NCBI RefSeq assembly: GCF_019880305.1
Contig: NZ_CP082301.1
Span: forward strand, 1,364,001 to 1,428,000
Direction of reading: 5' to 3'
Source of the DNA: Streptomyces decoyicus
Lineage (GTDB): Bacteria; Actinomycetota; Actinomycetes; Streptomycetales; Streptomycetaceae
Length of the DNA: 64,000 nucleotides
In this document: positions 8,383-16,551 of the stretch, one piece after another
Position numbering within the stretch: position 1 is the stretch's first letter
Layout: every line of letters begins with the position of its first letter
Position numbers and translations under genes: made by a program
The notes under the pieces: generated by a model
The model's database searches: none
Told to the model about the DNA's origin: nothing
The model's input: only the letters and a program-made list of their open reading frames with translations

Positions 8383-9752
8383 CGGGCCACCTCCGCGCCC
8401 ACCACGACGGGCTCACGGGGCGCCTCGGGGACCGCGGGCGCCGTGACCGTGGCGGTCCGTACGATCCTTATCCGCTCGGCGCGGTGGTGCGACACCAGCC
8501 GCACCCGCAGCCGCCAGCCGTCGAGTTCCGCGATGTCGCCGGGGGCCGGAATCCGGCCGAGTATGTGTGCCACCAGTCCTGCCACCGTTTCGTACGGTCC
8601 TTCCGGGGCGTCCAGGCCGATCCGCCGCAGGGTGTCCACCCGGCAGCCGCCGTCGGCGTCCCAGGCGGGGCGGCCCTCCTCCGGCGGGGCCTGGCCCAGT
8701 TCGGGCAGGTCCACACCGTCGTGCTCGTCGCGGACCTCGCCGACGAGCTCCTCGATGATGTCCTCCAGGGTGACCACACCGGCCGTGCCGCCGTACTCGT
8801 CGACGACCACCGCTATCGGCTGTTCCCTGCGCAGCCGCTCCAGCAGCGGCTGCACGGGCAGGGTCTCGGGCACCAGCAGCGGCGGTACCGCGATCCGTCC
8901 CGCCGGGATGCGCAGCCGGTCGTGCGCCGGGACGGCCAGCGCGTCCTTGAGGTGCACCATGCCGACGATCTCGTCGAGGCGGGTGTGGTAGACGGGGAAA
9001 CGGGAGAGTCCGGTGGCGCGGGTCAGGTTGACCACGTCCTCGGCGGTCGCGGACGCCTGGAGGGCGCTCACCCGTACGCGCGGCGTCATGACGTTCTCCG
9101 CGGTCAGGTCGCCCAGCGAGAGGGTGCGGACGAACAGGTCCGCGGTGTCCTGCTCCAGGGCGCCCGCGCGGGCGGAGTGCCGGGCGAGCGAGACCAGTTC
9201 GCCGGGCGTGCGGGCGGAGGCCAGCTCGTCGGTCGGCTCCACGCCAAGGGCGCGCACCAGACGGTTGGCGACGGTGTTCAGCAGGGTGATCACCGGGCGG
9301 AAGAAACGGGAGAAGGCCCGCTGGGGGCCGGCGACCACCCGGGCGACGGGCAGCGGCTTGGAGACCGCCCAGTTCTTCGGCACCAGCTCCCCGACGACCA
9401 TCTGGACCGCGGAGGCCAGCAGCATGCCGATGACGACGGCGGTGCCGGGGACCGCACCCGCGGGCAGGCCGGTGGCGGCCAGCGGGCCGGACAGCAGCTC
9501 GGCCAGCGCGGGCTCGGCGAGCATACCGACCACCAACGAGGTGATCGTGATGCCCAGTTGGGTGCCGGACAGCTGGAAGGAGAGTTCCCGCAGTGCGGAG
9601 ACGACGGTGGGGGCGCGGCGGTCGCCGTCGGCGGCGGCCCGTTCGGCATCCGCCTTCTCGACGGTGACGAGTCCGAACTCGGCGGCGACGAAGAAACCGT
9701 TGGCCAGGATCAGGACGAGAGCCGCAGCGAGCAGCAGCAGGGGGCCGGTCAT
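8379..9752 (-). CDS. CNNM/CorC-family membrane protein with CBS and CorC_HlyC domains (first of a pair)
   Basis: A 457-residue protein starting with a membrane helix (LLLLAAALVLILANGFFVAAEFGLV), then a DUF21 membrane region including the LVPKNWA motif, a CBS pair (about residues 205-340, with VVDEYGGTAGVVTLEDIIEELVG) and a C-terminal CorC_HlyC domain (about 365-440). Family role: divalent cation efflux or resistance, with CBS domains sensing adenine nucleotides and Mg2+. This is the full-length member; the coupled downstream paralogue is shorter. The 174-bp region upstream contains the his-operon terminator and presumably this operon's promoter. No Mg2+ riboswitch was recognised. Confidence 0.88.
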   Translation of the reverse strand: MTGPLLLLAAALVLILANGFFVAAEFGLVTVEKADAERAAADGDRRAPTVVSALRELSFQLSGTQLGITITSLVVGMLAEPALAELLSGPLAATGLPAGAVPGTAVVIGMLLASAVQMVVGELVPKNWAVSKPLPVARVVAGPQRAFSRFFRPVITLLNTVANRLVRALGVEPTDELASARTPGELVSLARHSARAGALEQDTADLFVRTLSLGDLTAENVMTPRVRVSALQASATAEDVVNLTRATGLSRFPVYHTRLDEIVGMVHLKDALAVPAHDRLRIPAGRIAVPPLLVPETLPVQPLLERLRREQPIAVVVDEYGGTAGVVTLEDIIEELVGEVRDEHDGVDLPELGQAPPEEGRPAWDADGGCRVDTLRRIGLDAPEGPYETVAGLVAHILGRIPAPGDIAELDGWRLRVRLVSHHRAERIRIVRTATVTAPAVPEAPREPVVVGAEVAR

Positions 9753-9868
9753 GCCGCCGCCTCCGTGGTATGCGGGGGTTGGGGAGGGGCGGCGCAGGTA
9801 CTACAGGACGATCCGTCCATTGCCGGAGGGAGTCACTCCTCGGGTCGCGGTGGGCCCACGAAGGGGCA

Positions 9869-9885
9869 GGGCGCAGGGTGCGCCC
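9869..9885 (-). terminator. Probable terminator of the rib-his-PH gene string
   Basis: GGGCGCA and TGCGCCC form a perfect 7-bp stem with a GGG loop, 42 bp after the stop of the PH-like gene and before the CNNM operon. It is the only clear hairpin in this gap. Confidence 0.45.
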
Positions 9886-9926
9886 CGGAGAACAGAGTAA
9901 ACAGCGGGACCCTGATTAGGGCAGGC

Positions 9927-10379
9927 TCAACCGGCCGTGTGGTCGACAGCACCGTGCTTCTCGGTGAGGTCGCGCAGCGCGCGGGCGTCCCGGATGGCCT
10001 GGTCCTTGGCGATGCCGGGCTGGATGCCCATCGCGGGCAGGCTGGTGCCGTCGGCGAGGTCGAGATGGACCCAGGGGTCGCCTTCGCGGAGGTTGACGCG
10101 CAGCACCTGGGCCCAGGCCAGTTCGCGCCGGGTGGTGAGGTTGATCACCGTGATGCCCTCCTGCCGCGCCACCACCCTGGGGCGGCTGAGCAGCAGGAGG
10201 ACGGCGAGCACCAGCAGTCCGGTGAAGACGAAGCTCAGCCGCTCGCCGCCGCTCAGCTTCGGCAGCAGCAGCGCGATCGCGGTGAGGGCGGCGAGCTGGG
10301 CGATGCCGACGGTGTACAGGACGACCCGGGTGCGGGTCGGCCGGAAGGTCACCGGGAGGCTGGGCAGGGGCGCGGACAC
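9927..10379 (-). CDS. Small PH-like domain membrane protein
   Basis: A 150-residue protein with two adjacent membrane helices (residues 18-40 and about 50-65, ending at LLLLSRPRVV), then a soluble part with the beta-rich pattern of bacterial PH-like domains (GITVINLTTRRELAWAQVLRVNLREG, then a conserved W and the end of the strand array). Family members of this shape are usually annotated as PH-domain proteins of unknown function. It lies directly downstream of hisG on the same strand, 58 bp away, and this adjacency is common in Streptomyces. A histidine-related role is not shown by the sequence. Confidence 0.72.
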   Translation of the reverse strand: MSAPLPSLPVTFRPTRTRVVLYTVGIAQLAALTAIALLLPKLSGGERLSFVFTGLLVLAVLLLLSRPRVVARQEGITVINLTTRRELAWAQVLRVNLREGDPWVHLDLADGTSLPAMGIQPGIAKDQAIRDARALRDLTEKHGAVDHTAG

Positions 10380-10437
10380 GTCGTGGGTCTTCCGTCGGGG
10401 GTGCAGCGGTGGGTACGGGTTGGTCAGCGGCCGCCGG

Positions 10438-11286
10438 TCACAGCCGGCAGGCGTGGATACCGGTGGTCAGGATCGCGCGGGCGCCGAGGTCGTAGAGCTC
10501 GTCCATGATGCGCTGGGCGTCCTTGGACGGGACCATCGAACGGACCGCGACCCAGCCCTCGTGGTGCAGCGGGGAGACGGTCGGCGACTCCAGGCCCGGA
10601 GTGAGGCCGACGGCCTTCTCGACGTGCTCGACCCGGATGTCGTAATCCATCATCACGTACCGGCGGGCCACCAGGACGCCCTGCATACGGCGCAGGAACT
10701 GGCGCACCTTCGGGTCGTCGTCCGGCGCGCCGGTGCCGCGGATGACGACGGCCTCGGACTTCAGGATCGGCTCGCCGATGATCTCCAGGCCGGCGTTGCG
10801 CAGGGTGGTGCCGGTCTCCACGACATCCGCGATGATCTCGGCGACGCCGAGCTGGATGGCGGTCTCCACGGCGCCGTCGAGGTGGACGACGGAGGCGTCC
10901 ACGCCGTTGTCCGCGAGGTGCTGCCGGACCAGGCCGGAGAACGAGGTGGCGATCGTCATGCCGCCGAACTCGGTCACGTCCTTGGCGGTACCCGGGCGGG
11001 TGGCGTAGCGGAACGTCGAGCCGGCGAAGCCGAGCTGGAGGATCTCCTCGGCCGGCGAGCCGGAGTCCAGCAGCAGGTCACGGCCGGTAATGCCGATGTC
11101 GAGCTTGCCGGAGCCGACGTAGACCGCGATGTCGCGCGGCCGCAGGAAGAAGAACTCGACCTCGTTCTCGGCGTCGACCAGGACCAGTTCCCTGCGGTCC
11201 TTGCGCTGGCGGTACCCGGCCTCATGGAGCATCGCCGACGCAGGCTCGGACAGTGAACCCTTGTTGGGGACAGCGATGCGCAGCAT
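10438..11286 (-). CDS. hisG: ATP phosphoribosyltransferase, long form
   Basis: Catalyses the first step of histidine synthesis, ATP + PRPP to phosphoribosyl-ATP. At 282 residues this is the long (HisGL) form, with two catalytic periplasmic-binding-like domains and a C-terminal ACT-like regulatory domain (last roughly 75 residues, around VARRYVMMDYDIRVEHV) that mediates histidine feedback inhibition. Conserved segments include LRIAVPNKGSL at the N-terminus, LDIGITGRDLL and the PRPP-binding region IIADVVETGTTLRNAGLE. The ATG is preceded by AAAGGAAA at suitable spacing. It lies 54 bp downstream of hisE in the same direction, so the first two His enzymes are co-transcribed. Confidence 0.97.
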   Translation of the reverse strand: MLRIAVPNKGSLSEPASAMLHEAGYRQRKDRRELVLVDAENEVEFFFLRPRDIAVYVGSGKLDIGITGRDLLLDSGSPAEEILQLGFAGSTFRYATRPGTAKDVTEFGGMTIATSFSGLVRQHLADNGVDASVVHLDGAVETAIQLGVAEIIADVVETGTTLRNAGLEIIGEPILKSEAVVIRGTGAPDDDPKVRQFLRRMQGVLVARRYVMMDYDIRVEHVEKAVGLTPGLESPTVSPLHHEGWVAVRSMVPSKDAQRIMDELYDLGARAILTTGIHACRL

Positions 11287-11340
11287 GAGAGCGATTTCCT
11301 TTGCAGCTAAGGGGTGTTGCGGTGGGTGCAGGGGGGTGGA

Positions 11341-11613
11341 TCAGAGGTGGGCGTAGACGTCGTCGAGCGAGATGCCCTTGGCGACCATCATGACCTGGAG
11401 GTGGTAGAGGAGCTGGGAGATCTCCTCGGCGGCGGCCTCGTCGGACTCGTACTCGGCGGCCATCCACACCTCGGCGGCCTCCTCGACGACCTTCTTGCCG
11501 ATCGTATGGACACCGGCCTGCACCAGCTCGGCGGTACGGGAGGTGGCGGGGTCGCCCGTGGCGGCCTTCTTCTGGAGCTCGGAGAAGAGCTCCTCGAACG
11601 TCTTCTTGGACAT
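11341..11613 (-). CDS. hisE: Phosphoribosyl-ATP pyrophosphatase
   Basis: Hydrolyses phosphoribosyl-ATP to phosphoribosyl-AMP, step 2 of histidine synthesis. A 90-residue all-alpha MazG-like protein of normal length. The metal-binding helix motif is visible as [20 protein letters not shown] followed by [13 protein letters not shown]. It starts [14 protein letters not shown]. It sits between ribH (82 bp upstream) and hisG (54 bp downstream), linking the riboflavin and histidine genes in one direction. Confidence 0.96.
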   Translation of the reverse strand: MSKKTFEELFSELQKKAATGDPATSRTAELVQAGVHTIGKKVVEEAAEVWMAAEYESDEAAAEEISQLLYHLQVMMVAKGISLDDVYAHL

Positions 11614-11695
11614 GATGGTGACTACCCTACGCGGAGATGAGGCCGCGGCGCGCAGCGCCTCGGCCGAAGCGAGCCGACGGGTGACGGGCGGGCTG

Positions 11696-12181
11696 TCAGC
11701 GCCAGGGCTCGGACACCGTGCGCAGGGTCGCGGCGGTGGCGACCGCGGCGGTGACCGCTTCGTGGCCCTTGTCCTCGGTGGATCCTTCGAGTCCGGCGCG
11801 GTCGAGCGCCTGCTGCTCGGTGTCGCAGGTCAGCACGCCGAAGCCGACCGGTACGCCGGTGTCCACCGACACCTGGGTCAGGCCCTGGGTGACGCCCTGG
11901 CAGACGTAGTCGAAGTGGGGGGTGCCGCCCTTGATGACCACACCGAGGGCGACCACCGCGTCATAACCGCGGCCGGCCAGCACCTTGGCGACGACCGGGA
12001 GCTCGAAGGCGCCGGGCACCCGCAGCAGGGTGGGCTCGTCGATGCCCAGCTCGGTCAGGGCGCGCAGCGCGCCGTCCACGAGGCCGTTCATCACCGGCTC
12101 GTGCCATTGCGCCGCGATGACGGCCACCCGCAGGTCGCCGCAGTTCTTCACGGTCAGTTCGGGTGCGCCCTTGCCGCTCAT
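11696..12181 (-). CDS. ribH: 6,7-dimethyl-8-ribityllumazine synthase
   Basis: Condenses 3,4-dihydroxy-2-butanone 4-phosphate with the ribityl-uracil amine to give lumazine, the penultimate riboflavin step; the family forms 60-mer or pentamer shells. A 161-residue protein of typical length. Conserved parts: [20 protein letters not shown] (about residues 15-34), [31 protein letters not shown] (catalytic His in HFDYV) and [16 protein letters not shown]. The ATG is preceded by AAGAGGAGAACC. It is the last rib gene and is separated from ribBA by 98 bp with short direct repeats. Confidence 0.96.
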   Translation of the reverse strand: MSGKGAPELTVKNCGDLRVAVIAAQWHEPVMNGLVDGALRALTELGIDEPTLLRVPGAFELPVVAKVLAGRGYDAVVALGVVIKGGTPHFDYVCQGVTQGLTQVSVDTGVPVGFGVLTCDTEQQALDRAGLEGSTEDKGHEAVTAAVATAATLRTVSEPWR

Positions 12182-12199
12182 GGTTCTCCTCTTACGGGT

Positions 12200-12279
12200 G
12201 ATGGTGCCGGTCTTACGGGTGGTGGCGTGGTGCCGGGTCGTGGCGTGGTGCCGGGTGGTGGTGACGTGGTGCCGGGTGG
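12200..12279 (-). repeat. Short direct repeats between ribBA and ribH
   Basis: On the plus strand the gap carries three copies of CGTGGTGCCGGGT about 18-20 bp apart (spanning about 12228-12279) and two copies of TCTTACGGGTG nearer ribH. The second short repeat lies directly upstream of the ribH ribosome site. Probably slippage-generated; no regulatory function can be assigned. Confidence 0.5.
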
Positions 12280-13650
12280 CTACTGGTTGTCGCAGGTGGT
12301 GGCGGCGGGGGGCGCGGCGTCTGCCGCTCCGGTGCGGGGGGCCTCCCCTGCTCGAACGGAGGGGGGAACGGTGCCCGTACCGGGGTCCAGCCAGGGCAGG
12401 TCGTGCCCCATCCGGTCCCGCTTGGTGCGCAGATACCGCAGATTGTGTTCACCGGCCTTGACGGGCATCGGCTCGCGGCCGGTGACCCGCAGGCCGTGCC
12501 GCACCAGGGCGGTGGTCTTCTCGGGGTTGTTGGTCATCAGACGCAGCGAGCGCACGCCGAGGTCCCGGAGCATCTGCGCGCCGGCGGCGTAGTCGCGGGA
12601 GTCGGCGGGCAGGCCCAGTTCGAGGTTGGCGTCGAGGGTGTCGCGGCCGCGCTCCTGGAGTTCGTACGCGCGCAGCTTGGAGAGCAGCCCGATGCCGCGC
12701 CCCTCGTGGCCGCGGAGGTAGATCACCACGCCGCGGCCGGCTTCGCTGATCTGCTGCAGCGAGGCCTCCAGCTGGGGGCCGCAGTCGCAGCGCAGCGAGT
12801 GGAAGATATCGCCGGTCAGGCACTCGGAGTGCACCCTGACCAGGACGTCCTCGCCGTCGCCGAGCGCGCCGGCGACCAGCGCGATGTGCTCGACGCCGTC
12901 GACGGTGGAGCGGTAGCCGTAGGCGGTGAATTCGCCGTGTGCGGTGGGCAGGCGGGTCTCGGCCTCGCGGCGGACGGTGGGCTCGGACGACTGCCGGTAG
13001 GCGATCAGGTCCTCGATGGAGATGATGGACAGTCCGTGCTTGCGGGCGAACGGCACCAGCTCCGGCAGCCGCAGCATCGTGCCGTCCTCACCCGCGATCT
13101 CCACGATGGCGGCGGCCGGGCGCAGTCCGGCCAGCCGGGCGAGGTCGACACCGGCCTCGGTGTGGCCGTTGCGGACCAGCACCCCGCCGGGCCGGGCGCG
13201 CAGCGGGAAGATGTGGCCGGGCCGGACGAAGTCGCCGGCGGCCGATTCCCCGGAGGCGAGCAGCCGCAGTGTGGTGGCGCGGTCGGCGGCGGAGATGCCG
13301 GTGCTGACGCCGTGCGCCGCGGTGGCGTCGACGGAGACGGTGAAGGCGGTCCGCATCGACTCGGTGTTGTGCTCGACCATCTGCGGGAGTTCCAGCCGGT
13401 CCAGCTCCGGGCCCTCCATGGGGGCGCAGATCAGCCCGCGGCACTCGCTCATCATGAAGGCGACGATCTCGGGGGTGGCCTTCTCCGCGGCGAGCACGAG
13501 GTCACCCTCGTTCTCGCGGTTCTCGTCGTCCACGACGACCACGGGACGGCCGGCGGCGATATCGGCGATGGCCTGCTCGACAGGATCGAGCGCCAGGGAA
13601 CCCGTCTCGTCGGCGTTCTCGGTGTCGTACCAGCTCTTGAGGGCGGTCAT
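12280..13650 (-). CDS. ribBA: Bifunctional DHBP synthase / GTP cyclohydrolase II
   Basis: Supplies both precursors of riboflavin. The N-terminal domain (about residues 15-215) makes 3,4-dihydroxy-2-butanone 4-phosphate, with visible motifs [16 protein letters not shown] and [16 protein letters not shown]. The C-terminal domain (about 220-415) is GTP cyclohydrolase II with its zinc cysteines in [18 protein letters not shown] and the [10 protein letters not shown] loop. The start is ATG 13650, overlapping the ribM stop by 4 bp. The last 35 or so residues after LPWLDPG are an extra Ala/Pro-rich tail whose DNA holds a palindrome-like repeat (12336-12370), so the tail may come from a repeat insertion near the stop. 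Confidence 0.95.
   Translation of the reverse strand: MTALKSWYDTENADETGSLALDPVEQAIADIAAGRPVVVVDDENRENEGDLVLAAEKATPEIVAFMMSECRGLICAPMEGPELDRLELPQMVEHNTESMRTAFTVSVDATAAHGVSTGISAADRATTLRLLASGESAAGDFVRPGHIFPLRARPGGVLVRNGHTEAGVDLARLAGLRPAAAIVEIAGEDGTMLRLPELVPFARKHGLSIISIEDLIAYRQSSEPTVRREAETRLPTAHGEFTAYGYRSTVDGVEHIALVAGALGDGEDVLVRVHSECLTGDIFHSLRCDCGPQLEASLQQISEAGRGVVIYLRGHEGRGIGLLSKLRAYELQERGRDTLDANLELGLPADSRDYAAGAQMLRDLGVRSLRLMTNNPEKTTALVRHGLRVTGREPMPVKAGEHNLRYLRTKRDRMGHDLPWLDPGTGTVPPSVRAGEAPRTGAADAAPPAATTCDNQ
12336..12370. repeat. Palindromic repeat-like element in the 3' end of ribBA
   Basis: A GC-rich imperfect palindrome of the form GGGGGGCCTCCCCTGCTCG with a downstream GGAGGGGGG. CCTCC (12342-12346) can pair with GGAGG (12358-12362). 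It resembles small dispersed palindromic elements I associate with Streptomyces genomes. It lies in the extra C-terminal tail of RibBA, outside both enzyme domains. Confidence 0.4.
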
Positions 13651-14300
13651 GCCGCTGCTCCTTCCAGGACGGTGCGGTCGGCGGCGCGCGAGCGCAGCCA
13701 CCAGTCGCGCATGCCCCACACGACGAGGGCGAGATAGACGACGTAGACGAGGCCGGAGAAGACCAGCCCGCTGCTGAAGGCGAGCGGGACGCCGACGACG
13801 TCGACCAGCAGCCAGGCGAACCAGAACTCGACCAGACCACGAGCCTGGGCGACCATCGCGGCGAGCGTGCCGATGAAGATGTAGGCGTCCGGCCAGGGGT
13901 TCCAGGACAGCTGCGGGATCAGGGTGAACAGGGTGCCGACGGCAGCGGTGCCCAGGGCGGTGCCGCCCAGCAGCAGCATCCGCTCGCGCCGGCCGGCGAA
14001 GCGTACGGCGATGGAGCCGTCCTGCGCCTGCTGCCGGCCGCGCTGCCACTGCCGCCAGCCCCACAACGCCACGCCGATGACGAGGAGTTGCTTGCCGACC
14101 CCGCCGCTGAGGTGGGCGGAGGCGTAGGCGGCGACGAGGATCACGCCGGAGAGGAACTGGGCGGGCCAGGTCCAGATGGAGCGCCGCCAGCCGAGCGCCA
14201 GGGCGGCCAGACCGATGGTGTTGCCGATCATGTCCGACCAGATGACGTGCTGCCCGAAGGCCGTGAAGGCCTGGCCGTTCAGCGTATCGAGGACGCTCAC
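13647..14300 (-). CDS. ribM: RibM/PnuC-family vitamin transporter
   Basis: A 217-residue membrane protein of the PnuC/PnuX family with about seven hydrophobic segments ([37 protein letters not shown], and others). PnuC proteins move nicotinamide riboside, but the family member located between ribE and ribBA under an FMN riboswitch in actinomycetes (RibM/PnuX) takes up riboflavin by facilitated diffusion. The context therefore favours RibM over PnuC. The start overlaps the ribE stop (ATGA) and the stop overlaps the ribBA start, so translation is coupled on both sides. The position inside the riboswitch-controlled operon implies it is repressed when FMN is high. Confidence 0.88.
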   Translation of the reverse strand: MSVLDTLNGQAFTAFGQHVIWSDMIGNTIGLAALALGWRRSIWTWPAQFLSGVILVAAYASAHLSGGVGKQLLVIGVALWGWRQWQRGRQQAQDGSIAVRFAGRRERMLLLGGTALGTAAVGTLFTLIPQLSWNPWPDAYIFIGTLAAMVAQARGLVEFWFAWLLVDVVGVPLAFSSGLVFSGLVYVVYLALVVWGMRDWWLRSRAADRTVLEGAAA

Positions 14301-14968
14301 CGTTCCATCTCCTTGGTTTCCTCGAGGTCCTGGAGATCGGCGGAACCCCGGCCGAGCAGCCGCTCGACGTACTTGGCGAGGACGTCGACCTCGAGGTTGA
14401 CGGGGTCGCCGGCCTTCTTGATGCCCAGGGTGGTCAGATCGAGGGTGGTGGGGATGAGGCTGATGGTGAAGTAGTCGTCCCCGGCGTCGACCACGGTCAG
14501 GCTGACGCCGTCGACGGTGATGGAGCCCTTCTCGACGACATAGCGGGACAGCGCGGCCGGCAGCGCGACCTTGACGATCTCCCAGTGCTCACCGGGGATG
14601 CGCTCGACGATGGTCCCCGTCCCGTCGACATGGCCCTGGACGAGGTGCCCGCCCAGCCGCCCGCCGAGCGCCATCGGGCGCTCCAGGTTGACCCGCGAGC
14701 CGGCGGCCAGCGCACCGAGGCTGGAGCGGTTCAGGGTCTCGGCCATCACATCGGCGGTGAATTCACCGTCGGCGGTGTCCACGACGGTCAGACAGACGCC
14801 GTTGACGGCGATCGAGTCACCGTGCTTGGCGTCTTCGGTGACGACGGGGCCGCGCAGTCGGAAGCGAGCGGAGCGACTGGGGGCTCCCCCAGCGGTAGCT
14901 GGGGGTGCATCACCGAGGTTCTCCACGGCGACGACCTCACCCAGTTCTTCGACGATTCCGGTGAACAC
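14297..14968 (-). CDS. ribE: Riboflavin synthase, alpha subunit type
   Basis: Dismutates two lumazine molecules to riboflavin. It has two lumazine-binding barrels: the first begins [12 protein letters not shown] with [13 protein letters not shown]; the second has [13 protein letters not shown] and [13 protein letters not shown]. The length is 223 residues, slightly longer than usual, because residues about 20-36 ([18 protein letters not shown]) are an insertion encoded by a palindromic repeat between the first strand and the RLRGPVV strand. GTG start at 14968, one base after the ribD stop, with an AGGAGA ribosome site. The enzyme is probably functional since the insertion is in a surface loop region; that is inference. 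Confidence 0.95.
   Translation of the reverse strand: MFTGIVEELGEVVAVENLGDAPPATAGGAPSRSARFRLRGPVVTEDAKHGDSIAVNGVCLTVVDTADGEFTADVMAETLNRSSLGALAAGSRVNLERPMALGGRLGGHLVQGHVDGTGTIVERIPGEHWEIVKVALPAALSRYVVEKGSITVDGVSLTVVDAGDDYFTISLIPTTLDLTTLGIKKAGDPVNLEVDVLAKYVERLLGRGSADLQDLEETKEMER
14870..14908. repeat. Palindromic repeat inserted in frame within ribE
   Basis: Three mutually complementary blocks follow each other: CTGGGGG (14877-14883), CCCCCAGC (14886-14893) and GCTGGGGG (14898-14905, loop GGTA), so either of two hairpins can form. The block adds codons to ribE without breaking the frame. The sequence looks like one of the small dispersed palindromes of Streptomyces chromosomes. Confidence 0.65.
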
Positions 14969-14969
14969 T

Positions 14970-16097
14970 TCAGTTCTCCTCGTGGAGGGCGTGGCGGATG
15001 GGGGTGGCGGTGATGCGCAGGTCGGGTCCGAGCCGTGCGGTGTCGGTCACGTCGAGCCGCAACGCCTGGGCGATGGTGGTGATTCCGGCGTCGCCGACGG
15101 CCGCCGGGCCGGCTCCGAGCAGCACCGGGGCGAGATAGCCGACGACCTTGTCGACGGCCCGGGCGGCGAGGAAGGCCCCGGCGAGCGTGGGACCGCCTTC
15201 GAGCAGGACCGAGCGCACCTCGCGCTCGTACAGCGCCTGGAGCAGTGCGGGGATGTGCAGCCCGCGGCCGTCGGCGGCGCGCGGCAGCCGGAGGATCGGA
15301 GCGAGGCCTTCGAGGTGGCCGGCGTCGGCGTCCTCGGCGACCGCGATCAGCGTGGGCGCGGAGCCGTCCAGGACGCGGGCGCCGGCCTTGACGGCGGTGG
15401 CGCCGGAGTCGACGACGACCCGCAGCGGCTGGCTGATCTCGTCGTCGGCCAGTCCGCTGATCCGGGCGCCGAGCTGCGGGTCGTCGGCGCGGGCGGTGCC
15501 GGAGCCGACGATGACGGCGTCCGCGGCGGCCCGCAGCCGGTGCACATCGGCGCGCGACTGCGGCGAGGTGATCCAGCGGCTGGTGCCGTCGGCGGCGGCG
15601 ATCCGGCCGTCGAGAGTGGCGGCGTACTTCCACAGCACGAACGGGCGGCGGCGCAGGACCGAGGTCAGCCAGGCCTCGTTGCCGGCGGCGGCCTCGTCGG
15701 CGAGCAGTCCGCCCTCGACGTCGATCCCGGCGTCGGCCAGGGTGACGGCGCCGCCGGTGGCCGCCGGGTTGGGGTCGGAGACGGCGTAGACGACGCGGAC
15801 GATCCCGGCGTCGATCAGCGCCTGGGCGCAGGGGCCGGTGCGGCCGGTGTGATTGCAGGGTTCGAGGGTGACCAGTGCGGTGCCGCCCCGGGCCCGTTCG
15901 CCCGCGGCGCGCAGGGCATGGACCTCGGCGTGCGGCCCGCCGGCCCGCTGATGCCAGCCCTCGCCCACCGTGCGGCCCGCGGAGTCCAGGACGACACAGC
16001 CGACCACGGGGTTGGGGCTGGTGTGCCCGAGGCCGCGCGCGGCGAGCTCAATGGCTCGGCGCATCGCCGCGGTCTCTACGGGGGCTGCGGTGGCCAC
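14970..16097 (-). CDS. ribD: Bifunctional riboflavin deaminase / reductase
   Basis: Performs steps 2 and 3 of riboflavin synthesis: deamination of the diaminopyrimidine, then NADPH reduction of its ribose. Residues about 10-155 form the CDA-type deaminase with zinc motifs HAEVHAL and PCNHTGRTGPC. The rest is the RibD_C reductase (VLWKYAATLDGRIAAADGTS, and others). A GTG start at 16097 was chosen because AGGAGG lies 5 bases before it; the longer open frame upstream runs into the riboswitch. Length 375 residues, normal for the family. It is the first gene of the rib operon. Confidence 0.95.
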   Translation of the reverse strand: MATAAPVETAAMRRAIELAARGLGHTSPNPVVGCVVLDSAGRTVGEGWHQRAGGPHAEVHALRAAGERARGGTALVTLEPCNHTGRTGPCAQALIDAGIVRVVYAVSDPNPAATGGAVTLADAGIDVEGGLLADEAAAGNEAWLTSVLRRRPFVLWKYAATLDGRIAAADGTSRWITSPQSRADVHRLRAAADAVIVGSGTARADDPQLGARISGLADDEISQPLRVVVDSGATAVKAGARVLDGSAPTLIAVAEDADAGHLEGLAPILRLPRAADGRGLHIPALLQALYEREVRSVLLEGGPTLAGAFLAARAVDKVVGYLAPVLLGAGPAAVGDAGITTIAQALRLDVTDTARLGPDLRITATPIRHALHEEN

Positions 16098-16249
16098 CGG
16101 GTCCTCCTGCCGCTCAGGGCACGGACTCCGGGGCTGTCTGGACGACAGAAAGCGGAACAACACCACGGGGACACCGCGACCGGAAAGCAGGACCCGCCCG
16201 GAAAAAACCGGACGCGCCGCCGACGGCGGTGTACCGAAGCTGGCCCGCC

Positions 16250-16376
16250 GCGCACTGCCTCCCATCCGGACTTTCACCGTCGGTGCAGGAATTTCACCTG
16301 CTCAACCGGCCGCTGGCTGCGGACGGGTCGCGGACTGTTACCGCCGGTTCGGAATTACACCGACCCCGGAGTGCGC
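16250..16376 (-). promoter_or_regulatory. FMN riboswitch (RFN element) controlling the rib operon
   Basis: Read on the minus strand, the conserved RFN core is present: CCGGGGTCGGTGTAATTCCG, ACCGGCGGTAACAGTCCGCG, GGTGAAATTCCTGCACCGAC, GGTGAAAGTCCGGATGGGAG. The closing P1 stem is GCGCACT (16370-16376) with AGTGCGC (16250-16256). It lies 153 bases before the ribD start. In between, a short GC stem and a run of six T (minus strand, about 16202-16207) could serve as a terminator-type expression platform. The 454-bp gap between ribD and the divergent gene at 16552 holds this element and both promoters. Confidence 0.95.
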
Positions 16377-16551
16377 TGCTGCTTCTTATGTCAGTACAGC
16401 TTCAGTCTGCCACGCCCGGTAGTCGCCCATGCGGGCGAAGCGCTGTGGGCTGCCTCACAGCGCCCCCGGCGCGCCGCCTGTCACAGCGGGCACGCGTCAT
16501 TCGTCATAGCGGGAAAGAACCCGCCCCCACCCTCTCAAGGACTGATCCGCG

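Noticed and set aside
7360..8991. Long plus-strand frames opposite the CNNM genes, also 8274-10508
   Set aside because: They are antisense to clearly recognisable proteins and show no domain pattern.
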